Assembly: GCA_003864495.1 (NCBI GenBank)
Contig: ML133376.1
Coordinates: 62,001 to 126,000 of the forward strand
Direction: 5' to 3'
DNA length: 64,000 nt
DNA from: Nemopilema nomurai
Taxonomy: Eukaryota; Cnidaria; Scyphozoa; Rhizostomeae; Rhizostomatidae
Position numbers and translations under genes: made by a program. This document shows, in pieces, positions 1 to 13,200 of this stretch. The notes below the pieces were generated by a model. It made no database searches, was not told the origin of the DNA, and was given only the letters and a program-made list of their open reading frames with translations. Positions within the stretch are counted from its first letter, which is position 1; every line of letters starts with the position of its first letter.

Positions 1-1231
1 AGACTTGAAGAAGTACCAGTCACTAAAAGGCAAGTTTTAAGATCTTCAGTAAGGGAAACGTATATGACCACTGCACGGGCAGAGTCTAAAGAGTTGCCAA
101 GTCCTACGACTGACACAATGGGTGGAACCTTACAAGCCTCTCTGACCTCAGAGATGGGTGCAGTGACAGAGTTGCCAGTGGGCAAACCAGGCGTCGAAAA
201 GCAGGGTTCAACGCGCATTGCTATTCGAACTGCAGAAGATGCTGTGTCCAGGAGACAGGTCTTTCGAACATTTGAAACCGAGGTTCATAGAATAAAAGAA
301 TTTGACATTGGGACTCCAGATAATGTACAGGAAGAAGTGGACGAAGAATATGTACAAGAGCCTGTGGTCTCTGTGGACGTTGAGTTGCAGCCAGGTTATT
401 TCATCGAGGAAGAGGATGAAGTTGGCCGCGAAAAGAGGGGCCTAATTAGGACAGTCGTGAGGCACGGTGAAGAAGAAGTCAGCAGGCGACAGGTTTTGCG
501 AAGTCATGTCACAGAAACTCATGCGGTACGAACAGAATTTGATGATAGCACTGAAGGCACTTTAGAAGAAGCTGTTCCTGCACCAGAAGAAGTTGCTTTT
601 GACCAGACTACTGTATCCAAAAGGCATGTCACACGAACACTGAAGACTGATATTCAAGAATTTATGGAAGTTGACAAAGGCCTCCCAGTTAATGTACAGG
701 AAGAAGTGGACGAAGAAGATGTACCAGTGCCTGTCGTGTCTGTAGACGTTGAGTTACAGCCAGGTTATTTCATCGAGGGTGAAGATGTAGTTGAACGTGA
801 AAAGGGGCGCCTAATTAGGACAGTTGTGAGGCACGGTGAAGAAGAAGTCAGTAGGCGACAGGTTTTGCGAAGTCATGTCACAGAAACTCATGCGGTACGA
901 ACAGAATTTGATGATAGCACTGAAGGCACTTTGGAAGAAGCTATTCCTGCACCAGAAGAAGTTGCTTTTGATCAGGCGGAAATCAATGGGTATGAGAACG
1001 GAATCGACGAGCAAGAGCCATACCAAAGTGAAATTATTGAACATGAGCGGAGCCTGCCAAGAAAATTTGACTTTTTGCGAACTGCCCTGAGACAGGAAGA
1101 GTATGAAGTCACCAGGAGACAAGTGTACCGTAGCACAATGACAGAGGTAGTTGACATCAACGAGGAAGAAAAGCAGAACTCGATAAATGAGAGAGTTTCC
1201 ACTGTTCAAACGCAGGAACATTCTCCACAAG
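1..1231 (+). CDS. Exon 1 (partial): charged RRxVxR-motif region
   Basis: Open in the frame of base 1, so the true exon start is upstream. About 410 residues with repeated basic strands such as VTKRQVLR, VSRRQVFR, VSRRQVLR and VTRRQVYR between acidic linkers. It contains a 123-residue duplication. The donor AAG|GTAGTA ends it in phase 1; the alternative of reading on to the stop at 1252-1254 adds only a few residues. The next intron (1232-1615, 384 bp) shows nothing recognisable. Confidence 0.8.
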
Positions 1232-4200
1232 GTAGTATTTTATGTCTAGTTTGAAACGACAGTTTTTATGCTCATTTTAAGACAAGCTTCACATCTTCAT
1301 AGTGGATTTCAATGAATTAACCTGGCCCTGGTGATACGATTCAATCATGGAGCTCTCTATAATGTTGCCTTGTTTCTCAATTTTCAAGATTGACCTGCTT
1401 GTTTTATACTTTTAATGTTTTCTATAACCGTTTGAAATGATAGGTGTGGTTCTGACATCATTTGTTTGTAACGCACGTGATTAACATCGATGCATATCTC
1501 AATGTTCCCAGCCTTAAAGCTTAAAGCTCTGATTGCTTAAAAAATTTTAAAGCTTCTCTTATCTTTATGGTGATTGACAATTTTTTTGATGACATAAATG
1601 CAATTATCGTTCTAGGGACATCAAGTATTTCCAGCAACTCTCTTGAAGAAGGTATCAAGGTGACAGAAATCTTTGAGACTGAAGCCAGCCCTGGTTTGTT
1701 TGATGAAGATAAAACTGGGTTTGTTTTCGAGGAGGCAGTTATAACTTCAGGGGTAGGTGGGAAACCAAAAGATGAGTTTGAGGAGAAAGTCACACGTAAA
1801 GTCTATCGTGAAAGGACTGATGTATGTGTTCCTTTTGACATTGAACGGGGTGAAATTACAGCCACAGAAGAAACAAAACCCAAATCGACAGTGCAAGAGA
1901 CGAAAGTTGTTGCTCTTCCAAAGCCGAAAGCAACATATTTCAGCCAAGTTCTTGTACACCTGACGCCTTTTCAATTAGTTATGTATCTCGACAATGATAA
2001 TACGTCAATAACCGAAGTTATTAGACGGTTCTATGTCTTGCAAGCAAAGAGTGCAATAATTTCAAAATCAAAGTTTGTGAACAGAGAGTTGCACACCAAC
2101 CAATCTTCACACCAAAAGACCGTGAAGAAGTATATATCGGTAAGACACTTTGCTGTTACACGTCCACAACATGGAGAAAAGGATCTTCAACAAGAGAACG
2201 TTAAGATTTCAAACAAAGTTATATTATTCAGGAAAAGGGCTCATTATTCATCAACATCAATCATTCTGAAATTCAACATATCAAGACACATTTCAAAATG
2301 TGGTACCTTGTACCGGGATCAAGATTTTGATGAAAATGGTAATGTCAACATTGTAACTTTCAATCAAACAGTTAGCTCGGCTTACAAGTACAAAATTAAT
2401 ATTTCGACAAGAAGATCGCATCAGGACCAACGGTTTATAACAGCTGGAATGGAGGCAAACGTGATAACAAGGAGGCAAGTGTATCGTCAAAAAGACATCA
2501 TGCAGGAGACACATGTCTCACAAAGTGTTCTCCAACCAGAAATTGACGTTGAAGAAACAGTCATCAGCGAGCCAGAAGTCTACGTGCCCGAGGAGACGGT
2601 GCCGGAAGACGTTGAAGAAATGGAAGAGGAAGCTGTGGGAGTAGAGCGTAGAGTGGTTAGACAGGAAGTGATGGAAAAGACGTCAAGAAGGGTTTACAGG
2701 TCTGTACAGGTTTCTGCTGTTGCGCAGCCAGAAAGGGAGCACGAGAAGGAGGAGTTTGAGGAAGAGGTTATCGAGGAGCCAACAACTGATGTGGTGTTTG
2801 AAGAAAGCTACCCTGTTGAACCTGGCATGTTTGAGGAACCAGAGCCAGAGACAGTGCCTGAGAAGGAAGAAGACGTAGTGATGACTCGCCGCCAAGTCTA
2901 CAGAGTGAGAGAGCCAGAGAAGGAAGCAGTTGCCGAAGAGATAATCGCAGCACCATCGACTGATGTGGTCTTCGAAGAGACCTACCCTGAGGAGCCTGAT
3001 TTCTTCGAGGAACCAGAGCCAGTACCCGAAAGTGACGAAGAGGAAGAAGAAAAGGAAGAGGTGCAAATTCGCCGACAGGTTTACAGGACGAAGGAGGCTA
3101 ACGAGCCGGAAGAAGAGAAGGAATTAGAAACAACGGCCAAGCTCTCAGTGCGCAGAACGGTGACATTCAAGAAGAGGATTGTAAAGAAGATAATCTACTT
3201 GGCGGATGGAAGCCCTTCGGAAGTGGAAGTAGAAGTGGAAGAGCCGTTTGAGGAAACAGACACTGGACCACGCGAAGAGCCGGATGAAACGGTAGCTGCT
3301 GCAGAGCCGGCAAGAGGAGTAAGTGAACGCACAGTGGTGAGGAAGGAGAAGGAAACAGTTTCAAGAAGAAGGGTTTACCGAAGACTGACAGAGGAAGAAA
3401 AGCACGACGAAGAGGTTGTAGAGCAAGAGCCAGAGCAGTTGGTACCGCCGACAATGGTAGAACGCTTGTTTGTGCGCCGCATACTTCGGAAGCAGGATGG
3501 AACAGAGACGTTGCTTGACAAGTCTGAGAGCGTGGTGCCGGTTGAGAGTCTGTCTCCTACAGCCGAAGAGGTGGAGGTTGTAAAGGAAGTGGACGAAGAC
3601 ACTGCAGAGGGTTTTGTTGTGAGAAAAGTGATAAGGAGGCCTCTGTTTTTAACGAGCAAGAGGACTGTGCTCAGAAAGGTCGAAGTCACTGATGACGGAG
3701 AAGAACGGGAAGTTGGAGCCAGTGATGTGGAAGATGAAAGGCCAGTAGAAAGCTCTGAGCCAATGTTGACTCACAGAACCGTGCGGAGAGCAGTGAGCAA
3801 CAAAGCAAGTGACATCGATTCGAGGATACCGCTGGAAATCATGCGAACGGACAGGCCAGAAGCAGAGCTGAGTGACGAGGAGATTGCAGGCGAAGTGAGA
3901 CGTACAGTGAGAAGGAGATCAATAACCAGCACCCAGAGAAGAGTTGTTCGCCGAATCGTGGAAAGCTCTGAAGGTAAGGAGGAGGCAGTTGAAGATGAAA
4001 TTCTGCTGCCTGTGGAGGCTGTTGGTTACAGAGTGGTGAGGCGAAGGATTGTGCGAGCAGACAAGACTGAGGAGGTCGTGACACAGGCTGATTATGTTTT
4101 GCCTGGCACAGAAGATGCGATAGAACGCGTCGAGCAGGTAAGAGATGAAGAACGTGGCATAGAGAGGAGAGTGATTCGCAGGCCAGTGCCAGTTGTGACA

Positions 4201-7200
4201 GTGAGAAAGGTCTACAGAACAATAGTTAGAACAATAGCAGGAGATGAACTGGACAGAGACGAAGAGGTAGAAGAGCAAGATGTTCCTGCCGTGCCACTGC
4301 CCACAAGCGAGGTGGTTGAGGAGGAGAAGCCTGTAGAGGAGCTGAGGATTGTCAAACGAAGAGAGCAAGACGTCGTAACACGCAGACAAGTGATCAGACA
4401 CGTTGCATCAAAGAGGGAGCCTGAACCGATTGCGCCGGAAATAGTTGAAGAGGAGGAAGAGATTGCCGAGCCTGAGGTGATGGCTGAAGTGGAAGCACTA
4501 CCCGAGCCTGAAGAAGAGGAGACGGAAGACGAGTATAGGCTGAGAGAGAGTTTATTGTAAGAAGGCCGGTGCACGTACAAGCCGTAGAACGGTGATTCGA
4601 AAGTTCGAAGCAGCAACTGATGAGCATGAAGCTGAAGTGGAGGAAGTAGAAGAGGATCGCGGAGAAGCTGTTTACCCAAGGCGGGTGGTTGTAAGAAGAA
4701 GTGTTTTGCAGCCAGAAGTCGGCGTTGAAGAAACAGTCATCAGCGAGCCAGAAGTCTACGTGCCTGAGGAGACGGTGCCGGAAGACGTTGCAGAAATGGA
4801 AGAGGAAGCCGTGGGAGTAGAGCGTAGAGTGGTTAGACAGGAAGTGATGGAAAAGACGTCAAGAAGGGTTTACAGGTCTGTACAGGTTTCTGCTGTTGCG
4901 CAGCCAGAAAGGGAGCCTGAGAAGGAGGAGTTTGAGGAAGAGGTTATCGAGGAGCCAACAACTGATGTGGTATTTGAAGAAAGCTACCCTGTTGAACCTG
5001 GCATGTTTGAGGAACCGGAGCCAGAGACAGTGCCTGAGAAGGAAGAAGACGTGGTGATAACTCGCCGCCAAGTCTACAGAGTGAGAGAGCCAGAGAAGGA
5101 AGCAGTTGCCGAAGAGATAATCGCAGCACCATCGACTGATGTGGTCTTCGAAGAGACCTACCCTGAGGAGCCTGATTTCTTCGAGGAACCAGAGCCAGTA
5201 CCCGAAAGTGACGAAGAGGAAGAAGAAAAGAAGAGGTGCAAATTCGCCGACAGGTTTACAGGACGAAGGAGGCTAAAGAGCCGGAAGAAGAGAAGGAATT
5301 AGAAACAACGGCCAAGCTCTCAGTGCGCAGAACGGTGACATTCAAGAAGAGGATTGTAAAGAAGATAATCTACTTGGCGGATGGAAGCCCTTCGGAAGTG
5401 GAAGTGGAAAGAGCCGTTTGAGGAAACAGACACTGGACCAGGCGAAGAGCCAGATGAAACGGTAGCTGCTGCAGAGCCGGCAAGAGGAGTAAGTGAACGC
5501 ACAGTGGTGAGGAAGGAGAAGGAAACAGTTTCAAGAAGAAGGGTTTACCGAAGACTGACAGAGGAAGAAAAGCACGACGAAGAGGTTGTAGAGCAAGAGC
5601 CAGAGCAGTTGGTACCGCCGACAATGGTAGAACGCTTGTTTGTGCGCCGCATACTTCGGAAGCAGGATGGAACAGAGACGTTGCTTGACAAGTCTGAGAG
5701 CGTGGTGCCGGTTGAGAGTCTGTCTCCTACAGCCGAAGAGGTGGAGGTTGTAAAGGAAGTGGACGAAGACACTGCAGAGGGTTTTGTTGTGAGAAAAGTG
5801 ATAAGGAGGCCTCTGTTTTTAACGAGCAAGAGGACTGTGCTCAGAAAGGTCGAAGTCACTGATGACGGAGAAGAACGGGAAGTTGGAGCCAGTGTTGTGG
5901 AAGATGAAAGGCCAGTAGAAAGCTCTGAGCCAATGGTGACTCACAGAACCGTGCGGAGAGCAGTGAGCAGCAAAGCAAGTGACATCGATTCGAGGATACC
6001 GCTGGAAATCATGCGAACGGACAGGCCAGAAGCAGAGCTGAGTGACGAGGAGATTGCAGGCGAAGTGAGACGTACAGTGAGAAGGAGATCAATAACCAGC
6101 ACCCAGAGAAGAGTTGTTCGCCGAATCGTGGAAAGCTCTGAAGGTAAGGAGGAGGCAGTTGAAGATGAAATTCTGCTGCCTGTGGAGGCTGTCGGTTACA
6201 GAGTGGTGAGGCGAAGGATTGTGCGAGCAGACAAGACTGAGGAGGTCGTGACACAGGCTGATTATGTTTTGCCTGGCACAGAAGATGCGATAGAACGCGT
6301 CGAGCAGGTAAGAGATGAAGAACGTGGCATAGAGAGGAGAGTGATTCGCAGGCCAGTGCCAGTTGTGACAGTGAGAAAGGTCTACAGAACAATAGTACTG
6401 ACAGAAGCAGGAGATGAACTGGACAGAGACGAAGAGGTAGAAGAGCAAGATGTTCCTGCCGTGCCACTGCCCACAAGCGGAGGTGGTTGAGGAGGAGAAG
6501 CCTGTAGAGGAGCTGAGGATTGTCAAACGAAGAGAGCAAGACGTCGTAACACGCAGACAAGTGATCAGACACGTTGCATCAAAGAGGGAGCCTGAACCGA
6601 TTGCGCCGGAAATAGTTGAAGAGGAGGAAGAGATTGCCGAGCCTGAGGTGATGGCTGAAGTGGAAGCACTACCCGAGCCTGAAGAAGAGGAGACGGAAGA
6701 CGAGTATAGGCTGAGGAGAGTTGTAAGAAGGCCGGTGCACGTGACAAGCCGTAGAACGGTGATTCGAAAGTTCGAAGCAGCAACTGATGAGCATGAAGCT
6801 GAAGTGGAGGAAGTAGAAGAGGATCGCGGAGAAGCTGTTTACCCAAGGCGGGTGGTTGTAAGAAGAAGTGTTTTGCAGCCAGAAGTCGGCGTTGAAGAAA
6901 CAGTCATCAGCGAGCCAGAAGTCTACGTGCCTGAGGAGACGGTGCCGGAAGACGTTGCAGAAATGGAAGAGGAAGCCGTGGGAGTAGAGCGTAGAGTGGT
7001 TAGACAGGAAGTGATGGAAAAGACGTCAAGAAGGGTTTACAGGTCTGTACAGGTTTCTGCTGTTGCGCAGCCAGAAAGGGAGCCTGAGAAGGAGGAGTTT
7101 GAGGAAGAGGTTATCGAGGAGCCAACAACTGATGTGGTATTTGAAGAAAGCTACCCTGTTGAACCTGGCATGTTTGAGGAACCGGAGCCAGAGACAGTGC

Positions 7201-10200
7201 CTGAGAAGGAAGAAGACGTGGTGATAACTCGCCGCCAAGTCTACAGAGTGAGAGAGCCAGAGAAGGAAGCAGTTGCCGAAGAGATAATCGCAGCACCATC
7301 GACTGATGTGGTCTTCGAAGAGACCTACCCTGAGGAGCCTGATTTCTTCGAGGAACCAGAGCCAGTACCCGAAAGTGACGAAGAGGAAGAAGAAAAAGAA
7401 GAGGTGCAAATTCGCCGACAGGTTTACAGGACGAAGGAGGCTAAAGAGCCGGAAGAAGAGAAGGAATTAGAAACAACGGCCAAGCTCTCAGTGCGCAGAA
7501 CGGTGACATTCAAGAAGAGGATTGTAAAGAAGATAATCTACTTGGCGGATGGAAGCCCTTCGGAAGTGGAAGTGGAAGAGCCGTTTGAGGAAACAGACAC
7601 TGGACCAGGCGAAGAGCCAGATGAAACGGTAGCTGCTGCAGAGCCGGCAAGAGGAGTAAGTGAACGCACAGTGGTGAGGAAGGAGAAGGAAACAGTTTCA
7701 AGAAGAAGGGTTTACCGAAGACTGACAGAGGAAGAAAAGCACGACGAAGAGGTTGTAGAGCAAGAGCCAGAGCAGTTGGTACCGCCGACAATGGTAGAAC
7801 GCTTGTTTGTGCGCCGCATACTTCGGAAGCAGGATGGAACAGAGACGTTGCTTGACAAGTCTGAGAGCGTGGTGCCGGTTGAGAGTCTGTCTCCTACAGC
7901 CGAAGAGGTGGAGGTTGTAAAGGAAGTGGACGAAGACACTGCAGAGGGTTTTGTTGTGAGAAAAGTGATAAGGAGGCCTCTGTTTTTAACGAGCAAGAGG
8001 ACTGTGCTCAGAAAGGTCGAAGTCACTGATGACGGAGAAGAACGGGAAGTTGGAGCCAGTGTTGTGGAAGATGAAAGGCCAGTAGAAAGCTCTGAGCCAA
8101 TGGTGACTCACAGAACCGTGCGGAGAGCAGTGAGCAGCAAAGCAAGTGACATCGATTCGAGGATACCGCTGGAAATCATGCGAACGGACAGGCCAGAAGC
8201 AGAGCTGAGTGACGAGGAGATTGCAGGCGAAGTGAGACGTACAGTGAGAAGGAGATCAATAACCAGCACCCAGAGAAGAGTTGTTCGCCGAATCGTGGAA
8301 AGCTCTGAAGGTAAGGAGGAGGCAGTTGAAGATGAAATTCTGCTGCCTGTGGAGGCTGTCGGTTACAGAGTGGTGAGGCGAAGGATTGTGCGAGCAGACA
8401 AGACTGAGGAGGTCGTGACACAGGCTGATTATGTTTTGCCTGGCACAGAAGATGCGATAGAACGCGTCGAGCAGGTAAGAGATGAAGAACGTGGCATAGA
8501 GAGGAGAGTGATTCGCAGGCCAGTGCCAGTTGTGACAGTGAGAAAGGTCTACAGAACAATAGTACTGACAGAAGCAGGAGATGAACTGGACAGAGACGAA
8601 GAGGTAGAAGAGCAAGATGTTCCTGCCGTGCCACTGCCCACAAGCGAGGTGGTTGAGGAGGAGAAGCCTGTAGAGGAGCTGAGGATTGTCAAACGAAGAG
8701 AGCAAGACGTCGTAACACGCAGACAAGTGATCAGACACGTTGCATCAAAGAGGGAGCCTGAACCGATTGCGCCGGAAATAGTTGAAGAGGAGGAAGAGAT
8801 TGCCGAGCCTGAGGTGATGGCTGAAGTGGAAGCACTACCCGAGCCTGAAGAAGAGGAGACGGAAGACGAGTATAGGCTGAGGAGAGTTGTAAGAAGGCCG
8901 GTGCACGTGACAAGCCGTAGAACGGTGATTCGAAAGTTCGAAGCAGCAACTGATGAGCATGAAGCTGAAGTGGAGGAAGTAGAAGAGGATCGCGGAGAAG
9001 CTGTTTACCCAAGGCGGGTGGTTGTAAGAAGAAGTGTTTTGCAGCCAGAAGTCGGCGTTGAAGAAACAGTCATCAGCGAGCCAGAAGTCTACGTGCCTGA
9101 GGAGACGGTGCCGGAAGACGTTGCAGAAATGGAAGAGGAAGCCGTGGGAGTAGAGCGTAGAGTGGTTAGACAGGAAGTGATGGAAAAGACGTCAAGAAGG
9201 GTTTACAGGTCTGTACAGGTTTCTGCTGTTGCGCAGCCAGAAAGGGAGCCTGAGAAGGAGGAGTTTGAGGAAGAGGTTATCGAGGAGCCAACAACTGATG
9301 TGGTATTTGAAGAAAGCTACCCTGTTGAACCTGGCATGTTTGAGGAACCGGAGCCAGAGACAGTGCCTGAGAAGGAAGAAGACGTGGTGATAACTCGCCG
9401 CCAAGTCTACAGAGTGAGAGAGCCAGAGAAGGAAGCAGTTGCCGAAGAGATAATCGCAGCACCATCGACTGATGTGGTCTTCGAAGAGACCTACCCTGAG
9501 GAGCCTGATTTCTTCGAGGAACCAGAGCCAGTACCCGAAAGTGACGAAGAGGAAGAAGAAAAAGAAGAGGTGCAAATTCGCCGACAGGTTTACAGGACGA
9601 AGGAGGCTAAAGAGCCGGAAGAAGAGAAGGAATTAGAAACAACGGCCAAGCTCTCAGTGCGCAGAACGGTGACATTCAAGAAGAGGATTGTAAAGAAGAT
9701 AATCTACTTGGCGGATGGAAGCCCTTCGGAAGTGGAAGTGGAAGAGCCGTTTGAGGAAACAGACACTGGACCAGGCGAAGAGCCAGATGAAACGGTAGCT
9801 GCTGCAGAGCCGGCAAGAGGAGTAAGTGAACGCACAGTGGTGAGGAAGGAGAAGGAAACAGTTTCAAGAAGAAGGGTTTACCGAAGACTGACAGAGGAAG
9901 AAAAGCACGACGAAGAGGTTGTAGAGCAAGAGCCAGAGCAGTTGGTACCGCCGACAATGGTAGAACGCTTGTTTGTGCGCCGCATACTTCGGAAGCAGGA
10001 TGGAACAGAGACGTTGCTTGACAAGTCTGAGAGCGTGGTGCCGGTTGAGAGTCTGTCTCCTACAGCCGAAGAGGTGGAGGTTGTAAAGGAAGTGGACGAA
10101 GACACTGCAGAGGGTTTTGTTGTGAGAAAAGTGATAAGGAGGCCTCTGTTTTTAACGAGCAAGAGGACTGTGCTCAGAAAGGTCGAAGTCACTGATGACG

Positions 10201-13200
10201 GAGAAGAACGGGAAGTTGGAGCCAGTGTTGTGGAAGATGAAAGGCCAGTAGAAAGCTCGAGCCAATGGTGACTCACAGAACCGTGCGGAGAGCAGTGAGC
10301 AGCAAAGCAAGTGACATCGATTCGAGGATACCGCTGGAAATCATGCGAACGGACAGGCCAGAAGCAGAGCTGAGTGACGAGGAGATTGCAGGCGAAGTGA
10401 GACGTACAGTGAGAAGGAGATCAATAACCAGCACCCAGAGAAGAGTTGTTCGCCGAATCGTGGAAAGCTCTGAAGGTAAGGAGGAGGCAGTTGAAGATGA
10501 AATTCTGCTGCCTGTGGAGGCTGTCGGTTACAGAGTGGTGAGGCGAAGGATTGTGCGAGCAGACAAGACTGAGGAGGTCGTGACACAGGCTGATTATGTT
10601 TTGCCTGGCACAGAAGATGCGATAGAACGCGTCGAGCAGGTAAGAGATGAAGAACGTGGCATAGAGAGGAGAGTGATTCGCAGGCCAGTGCCAGTTGTGA
10701 CAGTGAGAAAGGTCTACAGAACAATAGTACTGACAGAAGCAGGAGATGAACTGGACAGAGACGAAGAGGTAGAAGAGCAAGATGTTCCTGCCGTGCCACT
10801 GCCCACAAGCGAGGTGGTTGAGGAGGAGAAGCCTGTAGAGGAGCTGAGGATTGTCAAACGAAGAGAGCAAGACGTCGTAACACGCAGACAAGTGATCAGA
10901 CACGTTGCATCAAAGAGGGAGCCTGAACCGATTGCGCCGGAAATAGTTGAAGAGGAGGAAGAGATTGCCGAGCCTGAGGTGATGGCTGAAGTGGAAGCAC
11001 TACCCGAGCCTGAAGAAGAGGAGACGGAAGACGAGTATAGGCTGAGGAGAGTTGTAAGAAGGCCGGTGCACGTGACAAGCCGTAGAACGGTGATTCGAAA
11101 GTTCGAAGCAGCAACTGATGAGCATGAAGCTGAAGTGGAGGAAGTAGAAGAGGATCGCGGAGAAGCTGTTTACCCAAGGCGGGTGGTTGTAAGAAGAAGT
11201 GTTTTGCAGCCAGAAGTCGGCGTTGAAGAAACAGTCATCAGCGAGCCAGAAGTCTACGTGCCTGAGGAGACGGTGCCGGAAGACGTTGCAGAAATGGAAG
11301 AGGAAGCCGTGGGAGTAGAGCGTAGAGTGGTTAGACAGGAAGTGATGGAAAAGACGTCAAGAAGGGTTTACAGGTCTGTACAGGTTTCTGCTGTTGCGCA
11401 GCCAGAAAGGGAGCCTGAGAAGGAGGAGTTTGAGGAAGAGGTTATCGAGGAGCCAACAACTGATGTGGTATTTGAAGAAAGCTACCCTGTTGAACCTGGC
11501 ATGTTTGAGGAACCGGAGCCAGAGACAGTGCCTGAGAAGGAAGAAGACGTGGTGATAACTCGCCGCCAAGTCTACAGAGTGAGAGAGCCAGAGAAGGAAG
11601 CAGTTGCCGAAGAGATAATCGCAGCACCATCGACTGATGTGGTCTTCGAAGAGACCTACCCTGAGGAGCCTGATTTCTTCGAGGAACCAGAGCCAGTACC
11701 CGAAAGTGACGAAGAGGAAGAAGAAAAGAAGAGGTGCAAATTCGCCGACAGGTTTACAGGACGAAGGAGGCTAAAGAGCCGAAGAAGAGAAGGAATTAGA
11801 AACAACGGCCAAGCTCTCAGTGCGCAGAACGGTGACATTCAAGAAGAGGATTGTAAAGAAGATAATCTACTTGGCGGATGGAAGCCCTTCGGAAGTGGAA
11901 GTGGAAGAGCCGTTTGAGGAAACAGACACTGGACCAGGCGAAGAGCCAGATGAAACGGTAGCTGCTGCAGAGCCGGCAAGAGGAGTAAGTGAACGCACAG
12001 TGGTGAGGAAGGAGAAGGAAACAGTTTCAAGAAGAAGGGTTTACCGAAGACTGACAGAGGAAGAAAAGCACGACGAAGAGGTTGTAGAGCAAGAGCCAGA
12101 GCAGTTGGTACCGCCGACAATGGTAGAACGCTTGTTTGTGCGCCGCATACTTCGGAAGCAGGATGGAACAGAGACGTTGCTTGACAAGTCTGAGAGCGTG
12201 GTGCCGGTTGAGAGTCTGTCTCCTACAGCCGAAGAGGTGGAGGTTGTAAAGGAAGTGGACGAAGACACTGCAGAGGGTTTTGTTGTGAGAAAAGTGATAA
12301 GGAGGCCTCTGTTTTTAACGAGCAAGAGGACTGTGCTCAGAAAGGTCGAAGTCACTGATGACGGAGAAGAACGGGAAGTTGGAGCCAGTGTTGTGGAAGA
12401 TGAAAGGCCAGTAGAAAGCTGAGCCAATGGTGACTCACAGAACCGTGCGGAGAGCAGTGAGCAGCAAAGCAAGTGACATCGATTCGAGGATACCGCTGGA
12501 AATCATGCGAACGGACAGGCCAGAAGCAGAGCTGAGTGACGAGGAGATTGCAGGCGAAGTGAGACGTACAGTGAGAAGGAGATCAATAACCAGCACCCAG
12601 AGAAGAGTTGTTCGCCGAATCGTGGAAAGCTCTGAAGGTAAGGAGGAGGCAGTTGAAGATGAAATTCTGCTGCCTGTGGAGGCTGTCGGTTACAGAGTGG
12701 TGAGGCGAAGGATTGTGCGAGCAGACAAGACTGAGGAGGTCGTGACACAGGCTGATTATGTTTTGCCTGGCACAGAAGATGCGATAGAACGCGTCGAGCA
12801 GGTAAGAGATGAAGAACGTGGCATAGAGAGGAGAGTGATTCGCAGGCCAGTGCCAGTTGTGACAGTGAGAAAGGTCTACAGAACAATAGTACTGACAGAA
12901 GCAGGAGATGAACTGGACAGAGACGAAGAGGTAGAAGAGCAAGATGTTCCTGCCGTGCCACTGCCCACAAGCGAGGTGGTTGAGGAGGAGAAGCCTGTAG
13001 AGGAGCTGAGGATTGTCAAACGAAGAGAGCAAGACGTCGTAACACGCAGACAAGTGATCAGACACGTTGCATCAAAGAGGGAGCCTGAACCGATTGCGCC
13101 GGAAATAGTTGAAGAGGAGGAAGAGATTGCCGAGCCTGAGGTGATGGCTGAAGTGGAAGCACTACCCGAGCCTGAAGAAGAGGAGACGGAAGACGAGTAT

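Noticed and set aside
5225..5415. Programmed frameshifting at the A5 tract
   Set aside because: The tract is intact in copies 2, 3, 6 and 7 where no shift is needed. The shortened forms look like homopolymer errors.
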